Under the pieces are notes generated by a model. It was given only the letters and a program-made list of their open reading frames with translations, was not told the DNA's origin and searched no databases. Made by a program: the position numbers and the translations under genes. Below, piece by piece: positions 1-6,608 of a DNA stretch of 14,394 nt (position 1 is its first letter; each line of letters begins with the position of its first letter). The stretch is from positions 1 through 14,394 of the forward strand of contig CAYLNH010000181.1 of assembly GCA_964384625.1 (NCBI GenBank), read 5' to 3'. The stretch comes from CAYLNH01 sp964384625 (lineage in GTDB: Bacteria > Verrucomicrobiota > Lentisphaeria > JABSQK01).

Positions 1-2
1 AG

Positions 3-303
3 AATATGGAGGCAATAACACAGATGTTCAAGTTATTTGCGGACGACGCCTAAGCTGTTCCTGAACGTCAGACGGCAGCAGGTCAAGAGTATCACTTTCC
101 TCGATGCCAAGGGCAAGCCGCTGCAGCTCAGCGACGGCGGCACCATGAGCAGCCGCAGCAGCGTAACCTTTACCAAGTCCAGGAAAGGCACACTGCCGCC
201 GCAGGCCAGGATCGTTGTCGAACTGCACGACAAACTGACCGAGTACAAGGCGACCTTCAGCCTCAAAAACATCGATCTGATCGGCAATCCGCTGCAGAAA
301 TAG
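3..303 (+). CDS. 3' end of an unrecognised gene, apparently frameshifted near position 51
   Basis: The gene enters from the left edge. One frame is open from position 3 and reads ...MFKLFADDA before a TAA at 51-53. A second frame then runs to the stop at 301-303, covering KLFLNV at 54-71, then SITFLDAKGKPLQ and ending SLKNIDLIGNPLQK. Removing the T at 51 joins them as FADDAKLFLNVRRQQ, which reads as one continuous protein. So I read this as a single C-terminal domain split by an extra base, either a real mutation or a sequencing or assembly error. The second frame alone could start only at TTG 37, which has no Shine-Dalgarno at a sensible distance. The tail is rich in beta-strand-like and basic segments. 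I do not recognise the family and assign no function. Confidence 0.5.
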
Positions 304-411
304 CTGCCCCGGGTTGACGGCCGGCCGGCGGGTTGAGCCAGAGCATTTCATGATCTCCCGCTGCGTTGACGCAACCGGCTGCGATCGCTATGCCGGCCAG
401 GCTTGGCAGGA

Positions 412-433
412 CCGAGGTGCAGCTGCACCTCGG
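412..433. repeat. 22-bp perfect palindrome with GGTGCAGCTGCACC core
   Basis: The sequence from 412 to 433 is its own reverse complement: arms CCGAGGTGCAG and CTGCACCTCGG. The core GGTGCAGCTGCACC recurs with small changes at the tips of the hairpins at 557-590 and 3252-3289, so this looks like a member of the same hairpin family. No T-run follows it, which argues against a simple terminator. Confidence 0.6.
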
Positions 434-552
434 CGGCACCCACAACCGGGCTCTCAGACTCCGCGATTTGCCTGTTTGGTCTCGAGAATGACCCCCCGTC
501 AGCTTGGCTGTCAACCACGCCGTCCTGCCACACGAGGCAGCAGGCGGGCAAG

Positions 553-750
553 AGGGTTTCGCGCCAGGTGTAGCTACACGTAGCGCGAAAAGCGTGTGGG
601 ATGAGGTCCCTGCTCTCCGAGAAGAGACCCCAAGCTCAGCCTGGCCAGTATCTATACCCCCTTCAGTTCCGTCGGTACACCGGGAAAGTCGGGGTGAACG
701 TGAAACTGGAGGGAGGCCAACCCGTCCCCGGCACAGCCAGGGAGGATCTT
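553..750. repeat. dispersed repeat, copy A (inverted relative to copy B at 3131-3289)
   Basis: The reverse complement of this stretch aligns over most of its length with 3131-3289. Shared blocks in order are a GAAGATCC...GGCTGTGCCGG segment, CTGAAGGG..., TAGATACT, GCTGAGCTTGGGG, TCTTCTCGGA and a nested hairpin. Copy A carries about 30 extra bases between the first two blocks. Its hairpin has an outer 8-bp stem (557-564 with 583-590, TTTCGCGC/GCGCGAAA) and an inner perfect palindrome GTGTAGCTACAC (568-579). The region is non-coding. Function is unknown; a REP- or MITE-like element is one reading. Confidence 0.6.
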
Positions 751-881
751 CCGGCGGCCCGTGCATCCAGGCGGTCAAATCAGGCGCAATTCCGTTGGCG
801 CCGGCGGAAACCGTTAAGCTTACGTTCGTAGGAGGCGGTAATTCGGCCCTTCAGGCCTGAGTTAAAGGGCAAAACGACCAA

Positions 882-900
882 CCCAGGCCGATGGCCTGGG
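882..900. repeat. small perfect hairpin
   Basis: CCCAGGCC, a three-base GAT loop and GGCCTGGG form an 8-bp perfect stem. It lacks a following T-run. It overlaps the short RHS-like stretch (866-931), so part of the symmetry could be a coding relic. Confidence 0.4.
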
Positions 901-1183
901 CTTCATCAATGTCGACCCGTTGGGCCTCTGAAGGAGGTCTTGAGGCTAAGCGTAACGGTTACCGCCGGCCTTCCGCGCGACCTGTTCCGGCAGTTGCCGA
1001 CGTCTGCCGCAGGGGGGCTTCAGGCGCCGCGCCCGGGCGTGATGGTTGGCACCCCAAGAGATCCTCAACTGCGTCGTCGCGACGCCCGGGAGCATCGCTT
1101 CAGGCCAAACCGAAAAGTCGGAAATGTCCCGTTTTTCTGCGGTTCCGGCTCCTTGTCCGCCGCGGTTTTCCACCTCAATGTAA

Positions 1184-1203
1184 CTCCAAACGCAACATTG
1201 GAG
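1184..1203 (+). promoter_or_regulatory. hairpin that pairs with the Shine-Dalgarno of the GH127 gene
   Basis: CTCCAA (1184-1189) and TTGGAG (1198-1203) can form a 6-bp stem around an 8-base loop. The right arm contains GGAG (1200-1203), which sits seven bases before the ATG at 1211 and is the only good ribosome-binding site. Folding would hide it, so translation could depend on melting this stem. The stem is short, so regulation is an inference. Confidence 0.35.
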
Positions 1204-1210
1204 TGATCCC

Positions 1211-3115
1211 ATGGCAAAACGGAAACTTACCCCCATCGGTCTGCGCGAGGTTTGTCTCGACGACGTGTTCTGGGAACCGCGGCGGACGACGAACCGCGAG
1301 GTCACGCTGCCCATCGAGTACAAGCAATGCAGAGACACCGGCCGCCTTGACGCGTGGAAGCTGGATTGGCAACCGGGGGACCCGAATCGACCGCATTACT
1401 TCTGGGACTCGGATCTGGCCAAATGGATCGAGGCCGCCGGTTACAGCCTGGCGACCCATCCGGACCCGAAACTGCAGAGTTGCGTCGACGACGCCATCGA
1501 CCGGATTGCCGCCGCCCAGCAGCCGGACGGCTACGTCAACCTCTATTTCACGGTTGTCGAGCCCGAGAAACGCTGGAGCAACCTGCGGGATCGGCATGAG
1601 CTGTATTGCGCGGGGCATCTGATGGAAGCGGCAGTTGCCTATGCCGACGCCACCGGCAAGCGCAAGCTGTTGGCTGTGATGTGCCGTTACGCCGACTACA
1701 TTGCCACCGTATTCGGTCGAGGGCGCGGCAAGCGGCGGGGCTATCCGGGTCACGAAGAGATCGAACTGGCGCTGGTCAAGCTGCATCACGCCACCGGCAA
1801 CCAGCAATATCTTGATCTGGCAAAGTACTTTGTCGATGAGCGCGGGCGACAGCCGCACTACTACGACCGGGAAGCGAAGGAACGCGGCGACGGCAACCGC
1901 CGGGGCAGCCACGACTACTGCCAGGCCCACCTGCCGGTGCGCCGCCAGACCACCGCGGAAGGCCACGCAGTACGCGCCTGTTACCTTTATGCCGGCATGG
2001 CCGATGTCGCCGCCGAAACCGCCGACAAGGACCTCCTGAACGCCTGCCGCAAGATCTGGAACAGCATTACCCGGAAGCGCATGTATATCCACGGCGGGAT
2101 CGGCTCGCGGCGCTTCGGCGAGCGTTTCACCTACGATTACGACCTGCCCAACGAGGACGCCTACGCTGAGACCTGCGCCGCCATCGCCCTGGTCTTTTTC
2201 GCCCATCGCATGCTTCAGGTCGAGGCCGACGCGAAGTATGCCGATGTCATGGAGCGCTGCCTCTACAACGGCACGATCAGCGGCGTCTCGCTCGACGGCA
2301 AGCGGTTTTTCTACGACAACTATCTGGCGTCGATACCGCCGACGCAGAGGTTCACGCAGCAGAAATCGCCCGAGCGCCAGGAGTGGTTCGGCACCGCCTG
2401 CTGCCCGCCGAATATCGCGCGCCTGCTGGCGGCACTGCCAACCTACATGTACTCCACCGGCAAGCGGGCGGTGTACGTCCACCTCTATGCCCGGGGCACG
2501 CTGCAGACCGTCGTTGCCGGCTGTGATGTCACCCTCGAACAGAGAACGCGCTATCCCTGGCGGGAAACGGTGGCGATCAAGGTGAAGCCGGCAGTGCCGA
2601 CCGCATTCACGCTGGCCTTGCGGATTCCGAACTGGTGTCACGGTGCCGGGCTGAAGATCAACGGCAAGGCGGTTGCCCTCGACGCGGTCCGACGCCGTGG
2701 CTACGCCTGCCTCAAGCGGGAGTGGTGCGCCGGCGACCGGGTGGAGCTGGTGTTGCCGATGCCGGTCGAGCGGATCGAGGCGCATCCGGCGGTGCGCGAG
2801 GACCAGGGGCGCGTGGCGCTGCAGCGGGGACCGATCGTCTATTGTCTGGAGGAAGTGGACAACGGTCCGATGCTGAACGCCATCACGTTGCCGCCAACGG
2901 CGCGGCTGACGGCGAAGTGGGAGCCGGACCTGCTGGGCGGCGTGATGACCGTCAACGGTCGGGCGAAGCGCGTGGCTGCGGCCAATTGGCAGGGGCAGCT
3001 CTATCGCCCGGCGGGCCGGTCGAAGGCCGAATCCATTCGCTTTCGGGCAGTGCCCTACTGCACCTGGGCCAATCGCGGCCTCGGCGAGATGATCACCTGG
3101 ATCCGATCCGGGTAG
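1211..3115 (+). CDS. GH127 beta-L-arabinofuranosidase
   Basis: A 634-residue glycoside hydrolase of family 127 (the DUF1680 group), close in length to HypBA1 of Bifidobacterium (about 658). Enzymes of this family release L-arabinofuranose from beta-linked arabinosides using a cysteine nucleophile and a bound zinc. The key residues are in place: E304 (in GER) matches the acid/base, E320 and C322 (in ETC) match two zinc ligands, and C397-C398 (in ACCPPN) match the nucleophile and the last ligand. Typical segments HGGIGSRRFGERF and DVMERCLYNG are also present. The ATG at 1211 has GGAG seven bases upstream. There is no signal peptide, so the enzyme should be cytoplasmic, acting on imported oligosaccharides. 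No transporter or regulator is adjacent; the gene stands alone between inverted repeat copies. Substrate specificity within GH127 is not settled by sequence alone. Confidence 0.93.
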   Translation: MAKRKLTPIGLREVCLDDVFWEPRRTTNREVTLPIEYKQCRDTGRLDAWKLDWQPGDPNRPHYFWDSDLAKWIEAAGYSLATHPDPKLQSCVDDAIDRIAAAQQPDGYVNLYFTVVEPEKRWSNLRDRHELYCAGHLMEAAVAYADATGKRKLLAVMCRYADYIATVFGRGRGKRRGYPGHEEIELALVKLHHATGNQQYLDLAKYFVDERGRQPHYYDREAKERGDGNRRGSHDYCQAHLPVRRQTTAEGHAVRACYLYAGMADVAAETADKDLLNACRKIWNSITRKRMYIHGGIGSRRFGERFTYDYDLPNEDAYAETCAAIALVFFAHRMLQVEADAKYADVMERCLYNGTISGVSLDGKRFFYDNYLASIPPTQRFTQQKSPERQEWFGTACCPPNIARLLAALPTYMYSTGKRAVYVHLYARGTLQTVVAGCDVTLEQRTRYPWRETVAIKVKPAVPTAFTLALRIPNWCHGAGLKINGKAVALDAVRRRGYACLKREWCAGDRVELVLPMPVERIEAHPAVREDQGRVALQRGPIVYCLEEVDNGPMLNAITLPPTARLTAKWEPDLLGGVMTVNGRAKRVAAANWQGQLYRPAGRSKAESIRFRAVPYCTWANRGLGEMITWIRSG

Positions 3116-3130
3116 CGACACCCAGCGCGA

Positions 3131-3289
3131 AAGATCCCCCCGGCTGTGCCGGCGGGGGTTCTGGTGTGCCGGCTGCACTGAAGGGTTTGTAGATACTCCC
3201 CAAGCTGAGCTTGGGGCTTCTTCTCGGAACGCAGAAACACGATCCCGCACCCTTTTCGCGGCAGGTGTAGCTGCACCCGCCGCGAAAAG
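3131..3289. repeat. dispersed repeat, copy B, with strong nested hairpin
   Basis: This copy matches the reverse complement of 553-750 but is shorter by one internal gap. It ends in a strong hairpin: CTTTTCGCGGC (3252-3262) pairs perfectly over 11 bp with GCCGCGAAAAG (3279-3289), and the tip carries GGTGTAGCTGCACC. Several changes between copies A and B keep the stem paired, as expected if structure is what is conserved. The left end (3131-3152) is repeated in inverted form at 3374-3395. Confidence 0.62.
3136..3157 (+). terminator. possible terminator hairpin after the GH127 gene
   Basis: About 20 bases after the stop codon, CCCCCCGGC (3136-3144) pairs with GCCGG (3148-3152) and GGGG (3154-3157) around a TGT loop, with one bulged C at 3153. 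The stem is very GC-rich, but only GTTCT follows rather than a T-run, so termination is uncertain. It is also part of repeat copy B. Confidence 0.35.
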
Positions 3290-3373
3290 CCTTCTGGAGA
3301 CCGCTACGGTCTCGTGTCGTGGGTGAATACGTTGCTTAGATGCAAAGCCCTTTCCCCCTCGAACCCCACTTGC

Positions 3374-3436
3374 CCGGCAGAGCCGGGGGGATCTTCTCGC
3401 AGCGGGAAAACGGGAACTGGAGGCGGCTGTCCGGTG
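3374..3436. repeat. third repeat fragment, inverted to the left end of copy B
   Basis: Positions 3374-3395 are the reverse complement of 3131-3152 with one mismatch in 22. The next bases, GGGAAAACGGGAACTGGAGG and on to 3436, resemble 681-718 in copy A. The element therefore appears modular, with blocks reused in different orders. Confidence 0.5.
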
Positions 3437-3536
3437 TAGGTGACCGAACCTGAAACTCCGTACCGTGGAGGTGCGGGATTTCGACGCAGAATGCAGAGGG
3501 CAGCAGACGCGGGCTTATATCCACCCGGCCGGGCGT

Positions 3537-3564
3537 TTGATAAATCGAGGCTCCTGCGTACAGT
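3537..3564 (+). promoter_or_regulatory. probable sigma-70 promoter of icd
   Basis: TTGATA (3537-3542) and TACAGT (3559-3564) are separated by 16 bases. This would start transcription near 3571 and leave a leader of roughly 35 bases before the icd ATG. Each box departs from consensus by one or two bases. Confidence 0.4.
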
Positions 3565-3604
3565 ATCGCTTCGCGATTTTCATGAATCCCCGAAGGAGAC
3601 CAGG

Positions 3605-4828
3605 ATGCCCGATAAAATCACCATGCAGGACGGCAAGCTGACCGTCACCGATACCCCGATCCTCCCGTTCATCGAAGGCGACGGCACCGGTCCCGATATC
3701 TGGCGTGCCAGCCGGCACGTCTTCGACGCGGCCGTCGAGAAGGCCTACGGCGGCCGGCGCCGGATCGAATGGAAGGAGGTCCTGGCTGGTCAGAAAGCCT
3801 TCGACGCCACCGGCGAATGGCTGCCGCAGGAGACCCTGGATGTCTTCAACGAATACCTGGTCGGGATCAAGGGCCCCCTGACCACCCCGGTCGGCGGCGG
3901 TATCCGCAGTCTGAATGTCGCTCTGCGCCAGATTCTCGACCTCTATGTCTGCCTGCGGCCGGTACGGTACTTCGCCGGCGTCCCCAGCCCGGTGAAGAGA
4001 CCGGAGCTGGTGAATATGGTGATCTTCCGGGAGAATTCCGAGGATATCTATGCCGGCATCGAGTTCAAGCACGGCGAGGAAGATACCGAGAAGCTCAAGG
4101 CCATGCTCAAGGAAGCCTTCCCGGAGCGTTATGCCAAAGTGCGATTCCCCGACACCACCGGCATCGGTATTAAACCGATCAGCTCCGAAGGCACCAAACG
4201 CCTGGTCGACGCCGCGATCCAATACGCCATCAAACAGGGCTGCGACTCGGTCACGCTCGTGCACAAGGGCAACATCATGAAGTTCAGCGAGGGCGCCTTC
4301 CGCGACTGGGGCTATGAACTCGCCCGGGAGAAGTACAGTGGCGCAGTCATCGGCGAAGGCCCGTGGACCAAGATCGTTGTCGACGGCAGAGAGATCACGA
4401 TCAAGGACGTCATCGCCGACGCCTTTCTGCAGCAGATCCTGACGCGGCCGGCGGAGTACAGCGTGATTGCCACCATGAACCTCAACGGCGATTACATCTC
4501 CGACGCGCTGGCCGCCTGTGTCGGCGGGATCGGCATTGCGCCCGGCGGCAACATCAACTACATCACCGGCCACGCGATTTTCGAAGCCACCCACGGCACC
4601 GCCCCGAAGTACGCCAACCAGGACAAGGTCAATCCCGGCAGTCTCATCCTGTCCGGCGAGATGATGCTCCGTTATCTCGGCTGGAACGAAGCCGCCGACC
4701 TGATCATCAAGGGCCTCGCCGCCTGCATCGCCGAGAAGACGGTGACCTACGACTTCGAACGGCTGATGGACGGCGCCACACTCGTCAAATGCTCTGAATT
4801 CGGCAAGCTGATCGCCGAGAACATGTAA
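3605..4828 (+). CDS. icd: isocitrate dehydrogenase, NADP-dependent
   Basis: A 407-residue cytoplasmic TCA-cycle enzyme that oxidatively decarboxylates isocitrate to 2-oxoglutarate. It aligns along its whole length with E. coli Icd (416 residues), including IEGDGTGPD near the N-terminus, GPLTTPVGGGIRSLNVALRQ, LVHKGNIMKFSEGAF, MNLNGDYISDALAA and EATHGTAPKYANQDKVNPGS. S102 in IRSLNV is the counterpart of the regulatory phospho-serine S113 of E. coli. K335, Y336, V342, Y382 and R386 match the E. coli residues that choose NADP over NAD. I chose the ATG at 3605 because AAGGAG (3593-3598) lies six bases upstream and the protein then begins like its relatives; the frame is open to 3440, but that extension is non-homologous repeat sequence. 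No kinase/phosphatase gene (aceK) is nearby. The gene is followed closely by rsmD. Confidence 0.97.
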   Translation: MPDKITMQDGKLTVTDTPILPFIEGDGTGPDIWRASRHVFDAAVEKAYGGRRRIEWKEVLAGQKAFDATGEWLPQETLDVFNEYLVGIKGPLTTPVGGGIRSLNVALRQILDLYVCLRPVRYFAGVPSPVKRPELVNMVIFRENSEDIYAGIEFKHGEEDTEKLKAMLKEAFPERYAKVRFPDTTGIGIKPISSEGTKRLVDAAIQYAIKQGCDSVTLVHKGNIMKFSEGAFRDWGYELAREKYSGAVIGEGPWTKIVVDGREITIKDVIADAFLQQILTRPAEYSVIATMNLNGDYISDALAACVGGIGIAPGGNINYITGHAIFEATHGTAPKYANQDKVNPGSLILSGEMMLRYLGWNEAADLIIKGLAACIAEKTVTYDFERLMDGATLVKCSEFGKLIAENM

Positions 4829-4832
4829 AGCC

Positions 4833-4850
4833 AATTCTGCGGACAGAATT
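4833..4850 (+). promoter_or_regulatory. small hairpin between icd and rsmD
   Basis: AATTCTG (4833-4839) and CAGAATT (4844-4850) form a 7-bp perfect stem with a CGGA tetraloop, filling most of the 28-bp gap. No T-run follows, so it may be an mRNA processing or partial attenuation site rather than a full terminator. It also occupies the place where the rsmD ribosome-binding site would be. Confidence 0.35.
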
Positions 4851-4856
4851 TGCTCT

Positions 4857-5432
4857 ATGCGAATCATCGGCGGATACGCCTCCGGCGTCCAACTGAGTTC
4901 ACCCTTGGAGGGTCCGGGCTATAAACCCACGATGGACCGGGTCCGCGAGGCCGTCTTCTCGTCGCTCGAACCGTGGATCGGGCAGACGGTCGTCGATCTT
5001 TTCGCCTGCTCGGGGGCGCTGGGACTTGAAGCCCTCAGTCGCGGCGCCGAACAAGTCGCCTGGGTCGAACTCGATCGGCGCAACGTCAAAGTGATCGAAC
5101 AGAACGTCGCCCTGGTTGCGTCCTACGTCGACGCCGAGGTCCAGACCCGGGTGATCGGCGGCGACGTGCTCGCCGTCCCGGAATTACTGAAAGACTGGCA
5201 ACCCGACGTAATCCTGGCGGACCCGCCGTACAACCCGACGGCCGAACAGAAAGGCTCGACGGAGCTGTTGACCGACGAGTCCTTCCAGCAGTGGGCGGGC
5301 TCTTCTATCCTGGTGATCGAGCAGTCCAGCCGCAACCCGCTCGACGAGGAATGCCTTCGCCTCTGGGAACCGGTGAAGATGAAGAAGTACGGCACCAACC
5401 TGGTCTACTACCTCATACCGCGGCAGTCCTGA
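4857..5432 (+). CDS. rsmD: 16S rRNA (guanine966-N2)-methyltransferase
   Basis: A 191-residue SAM-dependent methyltransferase matching the RsmD family (E. coli protein 198 residues). RsmD methylates G966 of 16S rRNA in the assembling 30S subunit. The N-terminus MRIIGGYASG and the early KPTMDRVREAVFSSL segment are typical. DLFACSG (residues 47-53) is the SAM-binding motif I, followed by LGLEALSRGA. DPPY (residues 122-125) is the catalytic N-methyltransferase motif, and the C-terminus KKYGTNLVYYL closes the fold. The ATG at 4857 is chosen by homology, because no strong Shine-Dalgarno is visible. It lies 28 bp after icd on the same strand and is probably co-transcribed. The coaD gene that often follows rsmD is absent. 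Confidence 0.95.
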   Translation: MRIIGGYASGVQLSSPLEGPGYKPTMDRVREAVFSSLEPWIGQTVVDLFACSGALGLEALSRGAEQVAWVELDRRNVKVIEQNVALVASYVDAEVQTRVIGGDVLAVPELLKDWQPDVILADPPYNPTAEQKGSTELLTDESFQQWAGSSILVIEQSSRNPLDEECLRLWEPVKMKKYGTNLVYYLIPRQS

Positions 5433-5681
5433 GCCGGTTGTGGCGGTTCGCCGCGACCTCCCCACACGCTTGTGACCTGAAGTTGCCGCAGTCCGGGACA
5501 CCAGTTGCGCCAATCGGACCGGTTCCCGCAGCTTGCGTTCGTCGAAAGGTCGCGGCGCGCCGAGCGACCCGTTTCGAATCCCCCTTTCATTCGACTCGAG
5601 AAGAATACAGGATTGAATTGGACCTCATCGCCAGGCAGGTCCCCGGTGGGTTGCATGTCGAGAAAGGCGGGCCTGCCGGGC

Positions 5682-6509
5682 TTACGGAGCACCATCCGCC
5701 GCTTCGTCAACAGCCGGGTCTTCAGCGGGCGGGTGTTTCCGGTACCCGCTCTTGCGGGCCCGGTTCCACAGTCGTTGGACGCCGCCGGGGGACAGGATCA
5801 ACACCATGCCGATCAGGAAGCGGCCGAAGATCCGGACCGGATGCCGCAGTTCCACGCCGGCATTTTCATTCAGGCTCCGGGCAACCTGGTTGTCGATCAA
5901 CACGCCGACACCGTATTCGAGCACCTGAAGACCGGCAGTCAGACAGAGGTAGATGCCGATGGCACCCAGAATCAGCTGCTGCCACAACAGAAACGGCAGC
6001 GGCTCGTCTGTGGTATCAACTGGGGGTGTCTTACGGGTGAGCAAGGGAGCAATACCGTGGCTGAACAGGAAGATGAACAGGCCGACACCGAAGACCAGTG
6101 CTGCACGCCCGACATTCATCAGTACCAGATTCTTGTATGCCGGGTCATGGGTCCACATCTGGCCCGCCTGCCAGATGGACACTGCGTTGGAGAACGTCGG
6201 CGCCCCGACAATGACCAGGTACAGCCCCAATCCCTGCAGCACCATCGCAATCCGGCCGTGGCCGGCATGCTCGAATTCGGTTGCCGGTTCAACCAGGCGG
6301 CCGGCAAGCGGGCGGGCGCACCAGACGAGAACCACGCCGATCCCGACCAGGGCCAGCGGCGAAAGCGAAAACAGGAGCCCCTTGACGATGGATCCACGGA
6401 ACACTGACAGGCCGAAGGGAAAGAAAGCAAACCCATAATCCAGGGCGCGGGCCCAAGCGAACAGCCCGACCACTTTCAACATCAACTCCGTCGCGTCCCG
6501 TCGCGTCAT
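5682..6509 (-). CDS. polytopic membrane protein of unknown function
   Basis: A 275-residue protein with about six hydrophobic segments, near residues 10-32, 43-65, 88-110, 128-152, 173-205 and 226-247, followed by a charged, proline-rich C-terminal tail. I do not recognise the family and see no catalytic motif. The frame is open further upstream to 6593, but the ATG at 6509 is preceded by GGGAG at a good distance on the minus strand, and the protein then begins MTRRDATELM, leading directly into the first helix. It lies about 100 bp downstream of the URO-D-like gene on the same strand, so the two may share a transcript. It converges with rsmD across 250 bp in which I see nothing notable. Confidence 0.75.
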   Translation of the reverse strand: MTRRDATELMLKVVGLFAWARALDYGFAFFPFGLSVFRGSIVKGLLFSLSPLALVGIGVVLVWCARPLAGRLVEPATEFEHAGHGRIAMVLQGLGLYLVIVGAPTFSNAVSIWQAGQMWTHDPAYKNLVLMNVGRAALVFGVGLFIFLFSHGIAPLLTRKTPPVDTTDEPLPFLLWQQLILGAIGIYLCLTAGLQVLEYGVGVLIDNQVARSLNENAGVELRHPVRIFGRFLIGMVLILSPGGVQRLWNRARKSGYRKHPPAEDPAVDEAADGAP

Positions 6510-6608
6510 CGCAAGACTCCCATCGTCAGTCCCAGTTGTTTCTCCGGCGCAGCCTCGTTCGCTGTTGCCTGTCGGAGAAGGATAGCACGTCAAGAGGAAT
6601 CCTGCGAT

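Larger units (their letters stand above)
304..1210. other. gene-poor region of about 900 bp with hairpins and a dispersed repeat
   Basis: No reading frame here has a convincing start, ribosome site or protein-like composition. The region contains a perfect palindrome (412-433), a repeat copy with a nested hairpin (about 553-750), two small palindromes (851-860 and 882-900), and a short stretch ending FINVDPLGL-stop that resembles the end of an RHS core. The last few bases carry the ribosome-binding site of the GH127 gene. Confidence 0.6.
3116..3604. other. repeat-rich intergenic region between the GH127 gene and icd
   Basis: No credible gene lies here. The region contains repeat copy B (3131-3289), a third repeat fragment (3374-3436), small hairpins (for example GAGACC/GGTCTC at 3297-3313), and, near its right end, a probable promoter and the ribosome-binding site for icd. 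Confidence 0.6.

Noticed and set aside
504..860. 118-codon plus-strand frame across repeat copy A
   Set aside because: Its translation resembles that of the spurious frames over copy B, which reflects the shared non-coding repeat rather than a protein.
1175..3250. 691-codon open frame on the minus strand opposite the GH127 gene
   Set aside because: It mirrors a well-supported enzyme gene, has a composition typical of antisense GC-rich frames, and carries no recognisable motif or ribosome site.
3440..3604. Upstream extension of icd by 55 codons
   Set aside because: The extra residues come from repeat and promoter sequence and have no counterpart in isocitrate dehydrogenases; a strong ribosome site precedes the ATG at 3605.
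3515..4867. 450-codon open frame on the minus strand opposite icd
   Set aside because: It is the antisense shadow of a clearly conserved gene; the protein shows no family signature.
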